Assembly (NCBI GenBank): GCA_964360375.1
Contig: CAYHWG010000009.1
Span: 1-25,522 of the forward strand
Reading direction: 5' to 3'
DNA: 25,522 nucleotides
Origin: XYB2-FULL-45-11 sp964360375
GTDB lineage: Bacteria > Patescibacteriota > Patescibacteriia > UBA9934 > GWF2-40-263
Shown here piece after piece: positions 23,298-25,522 of this stretch (position 1 is the first letter of the stretch; every line of letters begins with the position of its first letter). The position numbers and the translations under genes were made by a program. The notes under the pieces are model-generated. The model had not been told where the DNA came from. It saw only the letters and a program-made list of their open reading frames with translations, and did no database searches.

Positions 23298-25499
23298 ATG
23301 ACGGAAAATGAGCGGGCTATGAAAGAAATCATCCTTACAGATTCGCCCGCATTCGACTCGAACATTGATTATCGCAAGGAATTGAACGCAGAACAGCTCG
23401 CGGTCGTGGAAAACGGTGACGGGGCGTGTTTGGTTTTGGCGGGGGCGGGGTCGGGAAAGACGCGGACGATCACCTATCGAGTTGCGTACTTGCTCGAGCG
23501 TGGGGTTGCGCCGCAGAATATTTTATTGCTCACGTTTACGAATAAGGCGTCAAAGGAAATGCTTGCACGTGTCGAGCAGTTGCTCGGAACGTATCCGAAG
23601 GGATTATGGGGAGGCACATTTCACTCGGTCGCGAATCGTATCCTTCGAATGTACGCAGACGCGATCGGGTTCACGCAGAACTTTACGATTCTCGACAGTG
23701 AAGATTCCGAATCGCTCATCAAAGTAATTTTAAAAGAGTTGAACGTAGACACAAGCGAGCGTCGTTTCCCCTCTGCATCAAAGTTGCACGCGATGTTGAG
23801 TTATGCACGCAATGCGGGTCGAAGTGTGAAGCAGATTATTGAAGAAAAATACGAGCATTTTTTTGATCTGATCCCAACGATCGAGCGTATCGGCGAGGTG
23901 TATGAGCTTCGCAAGCGCCAAGCGGACTCGATGGACTTCGACGATCTGCTCATTCGTCTGCGAGATCTCCTCGTGCAGAACCCCGTCGTTCGCGACAGAC
24001 TCGCGAGGCAGTTCGAATATGTCCTTGTCGACGAGTATCAGGATACGAACGTCCTCCAAGCGCAATTGATCGCCATGCTCGCGGGCGTGCATAAAAATAT
24101 TTTGGTTGTGGGAGATGACGCGCAATCGATCTATTCGTTTCGTGCCGCAGAAATTAAAAATATTTTGTCGTTTCCGGATCAGTATGGAAGTGCCAAGACA
24201 TTTCGTCTCGTAACAAACTATCGATCCTCACCGGAAATTTTGTCGATCGCGAATGATTCGATTGCGAATAATAAAAATCAGTTCAAGAAAAATCTCGCAG
24301 CCGTTCGGGCATCTTCGGAAAAACCGCAACTTGTTCCGGCGGCGAATGCACCGCAAGAAGCGCAATTTATTGCGCAGCAGATCGTTACTTTGCGAGATGC
24401 GGGAACACCTTTTCGAGAAATAGCTGTGTTGTTTCGCGCCGCGTTTCATTCACAGATGCTCGAACTTGAATTGATGCGTCGAGATATTCCGTATGAATAT
24501 CGCGGTGGATTGAAGTTCTTCGAGAGAGCACACATCAAAGATCTTGTGATGTATTTGCGCATCAAAGTGAACTTGAAAGATGAGGTGGCATGGATGCGTG
24601 TGCTTGGTTTGCAAACAGGTGTCGGGCTCGCCACTGCGCAGAAGATGATTTCGCAGATTCACGGATTTGAGTCCCTCGAAGAACTTGTTGAACAATCGAT
24701 CGGAAGTGGCGCGCGCGCGTCAGCGGGTTGGAAAACGCTCGTGGGAACACTGAAGAAATTTACAACACAAACAACACCAGCAGAACTGATTCGTACCGTC
24801 GCGTCGAGTGAGTATCGCACGTATCTCGAGGCCGAGTATCCAGATTTTAACGATCGTTGTGAAGACATCGAACAGTTTGCTGTTTTTGCTGAGCAGTATA
24901 AAGATCTCACAACATTTCTTACAGATGTTTCACTCACAGCGGATTATGGCGTCATGGAAGAGGAAACGCATGGTGATGAAGAACGACTCATTCTCTCGAC
25001 CATCCACCAAGCAAAAGGTCTTGAATGGGATGCGGTATTCATCATGAACCTCGTCGACGGAAAGTTTCCAAATGGCCGTGCGCTCGAAGAACGAGATGGG
25101 CTCGAAGAAGAGCGTCGCTTGTTTTACGTTGCAACAACGCGCGCACGAAAGTTTTTGTATTACACGTATCCTCTCGTTTCGGGAACTGAATCATTGTTAT
25201 TCAACCAGCCGTCCATGTTTCTCCAGGAGCTCGATCCTGCTATGATGGAAGAGGTGAAGCTGAAACGTTCCGTGTTCCCCCTCCTTCACAAGGAGGGGGT
25301 TAGGGGGTGGTCGCATACGGAATGGGACTCGAGTGAATGGGATTCTTCCGTATCGGATGATGGCCCCGCGATTGTGCTCGATGATTTGGGAGAAGAAGTG
25401 AAGTCCACCAGAGGCGCCCGCCTGCCAGTCGGGCAGGGATCCGCCTCTGGTGGAAAGAAGTCAACAAAATTAACAGGAAGTTTTTTGAGAGATGAGTGA
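23298..25499 (+). CDS. pcrA: UvrD/PcrA/Rep-type superfamily 1 DNA helicase
   Basis: ATP-dependent 3'-5' DNA helicase of repair and replication restart, 733 aa. Motifs in order: ELNAEQLAVVENGDG (Q motif), LAGAGSGKTRTI (motif I, about 48-58), TFTNKASKEM (Ia), VDEYQDTN (II, near 245), VVGDDAQSIYSFRAAEI (III), VTNYRSSPEIL (IV), STIHQAKGLEWDAVFI (V) and RRLFYVATTRARKFLY (VI). ATG 23298 is taken; the frame upstream runs into the structured RNA, and ATG 23319 is an alternative. No strong Shine-Dalgarno or promoter is seen. The C-terminus carries two palindrome-derived inserts (25277-25299 and 25404-25454). UvrD versus PcrA naming is not certain. Confidence 0.93.
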   Translation: MTENERAMKEIILTDSPAFDSNIDYRKELNAEQLAVVENGDGACLVLAGAGSGKTRTITYRVAYLLERGVAPQNILLLTFTNKASKEMLARVEQLLGTYPKGLWGGTFHSVANRILRMYADAIGFTQNFTILDSEDSESLIKVILKELNVDTSERRFPSASKLHAMLSYARNAGRSVKQIIEEKYEHFFDLIPTIERIGEVYELRKRQADSMDFDDLLIRLRDLLVQNPVVRDRLARQFEYVLVDEYQDTNVLQAQLIAMLAGVHKNILVVGDDAQSIYSFRAAEIKNILSFPDQYGSAKTFRLVTNYRSSPEILSIANDSIANNKNQFKKNLAAVRASSEKPQLVPAANAPQEAQFIAQQIVTLRDAGTPFREIAVLFRAAFHSQMLELELMRRDIPYEYRGGLKFFERAHIKDLVMYLRIKVNLKDEVAWMRVLGLQTGVGLATAQKMISQIHGFESLEELVEQSIGSGARASAGWKTLVGTLKKFTTQTTPAELIRTVASSEYRTYLEAEYPDFNDRCEDIEQFAVFAEQYKDLTTFLTDVSLTADYGVMEEETHGDEERLILSTIHQAKGLEWDAVFIMNLVDGKFPNGRALEERDGLEEERRLFYVATTRARKFLYYTYPLVSGTESLLFNQPSMFLQELDPAMMEEVKLKRSVFPLLHKEGVRGWSHTEWDSSEWDSSVSDDGPAIVLDDLGEEVKSTRGARLPVGQGSASGGKKSTKLTGSFLRDE
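25277..25299. repeat. Palindromic element in the pcrA C-terminus (first)
   Basis: CCCCCTCCT (25277-25285) and AGGAGGGGG (25291-25299) form a perfect stem around TCACA, in frame in the helicase tail (LLHKEGVRGW). Confidence 0.8.
25404..25454. repeat. Palindromic element in the pcrA C-terminus (second)
   Basis: TCCACCAGAGGC (25404-25415) and GCCTCTGGTGGA (25443-25454) are perfect 12-bp arms. Inside, CGCCTGCCAGTCGGGCAGG resembles the core at 14618-14637. Confidence 0.85.
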
Positions 25500-25522
25500 T
25501 TGTTCCGAGGAGTTCATAAGTT

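Noticed and set aside
1..25522. tRNA or rRNA genes
   Set aside because: I looked for cloverleaf arms with the GTTCRANNC T-loop and for rRNA conserved stretches and saw none.

Overview
The window looks like a scaffold piece from a metagenome-assembled genome of a Patescibacteria/CPR bacterium, probably of the Parcubacteria side. This is an inference from short, divergent housekeeping proteins (EF-Ts of about 195 aa, a stand-alone sigma region 4), a compact lower-glycolysis block, a DinD/Bro-N gene, moderate GC and two runs of N (6872-6881 and 10658-10757). UGA is an ordinary stop here, since several clear genes end in it. Many promoters can be read directly as TTGAca - 17 bp - TAtaaT.

Layout. 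1-1263 (minus strand): rpmE then prfA, the latter cut by the window edge. 1360-2517: queA, divergent from rpmE over overlapping promoters. 2544-3077 (minus): a YecM/VOC-like protein. 3159-3299: a long hairpin repeat. 3346-3896: a PIN toxin with a small upstream partner. 3913-4869: D-Ala-D-Ala ligase with an in-frame UGA at codon 12. 4997-6406: rpsB and tsf. 6621-12337: gap, a DoxX-like membrane protein, pgk, eno and gpmI, i.e. lower glycolysis with two assembly gaps. 12344-16158: DinD, endonuclease III, a PAP2 phosphatase, a cytidylyltransferase-like enzyme and MltG. 16213-23264: an accessory island. 23298-25499: a UvrD/PcrA/Rep helicase.

The accessory island is the part to look at. It holds a stand-alone sigma-70 region 4 protein (minus); a divergent 444-aa protein I do not recognise; a retron-type reverse transcriptase (NARVH, LDLKNAF, QGFPTSP, FVDD and VTG motifs) with its own promoter; a structured intergenic stretch that resembles an msr-msd but lies downstream of the RT; a MoxR/CbbQ-like AAA+ ATPase; and a VWA protein with an HExxH motif. 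A terminator closes that series. It is followed by an independent promoter, about 710 nt of non-coding sequence made of two tandem copies of a six-hairpin unit with compensatory changes, and a terminator. This is a strong candidate for a large structured RNA. I know of no described retron type pairing an RT with a MoxR-VWA couple, so the island may be a new RT-based (possibly defence) system. That function is inference.

A second theme is short palindromic elements scattered through the window, several inserted in frame in genes (rpmE, yecM-like, queA, tsf start, nth end, pcrA end) and one inside a hairpin loop of the large RNA. They behave like the palindromic elements known from Rickettsia.
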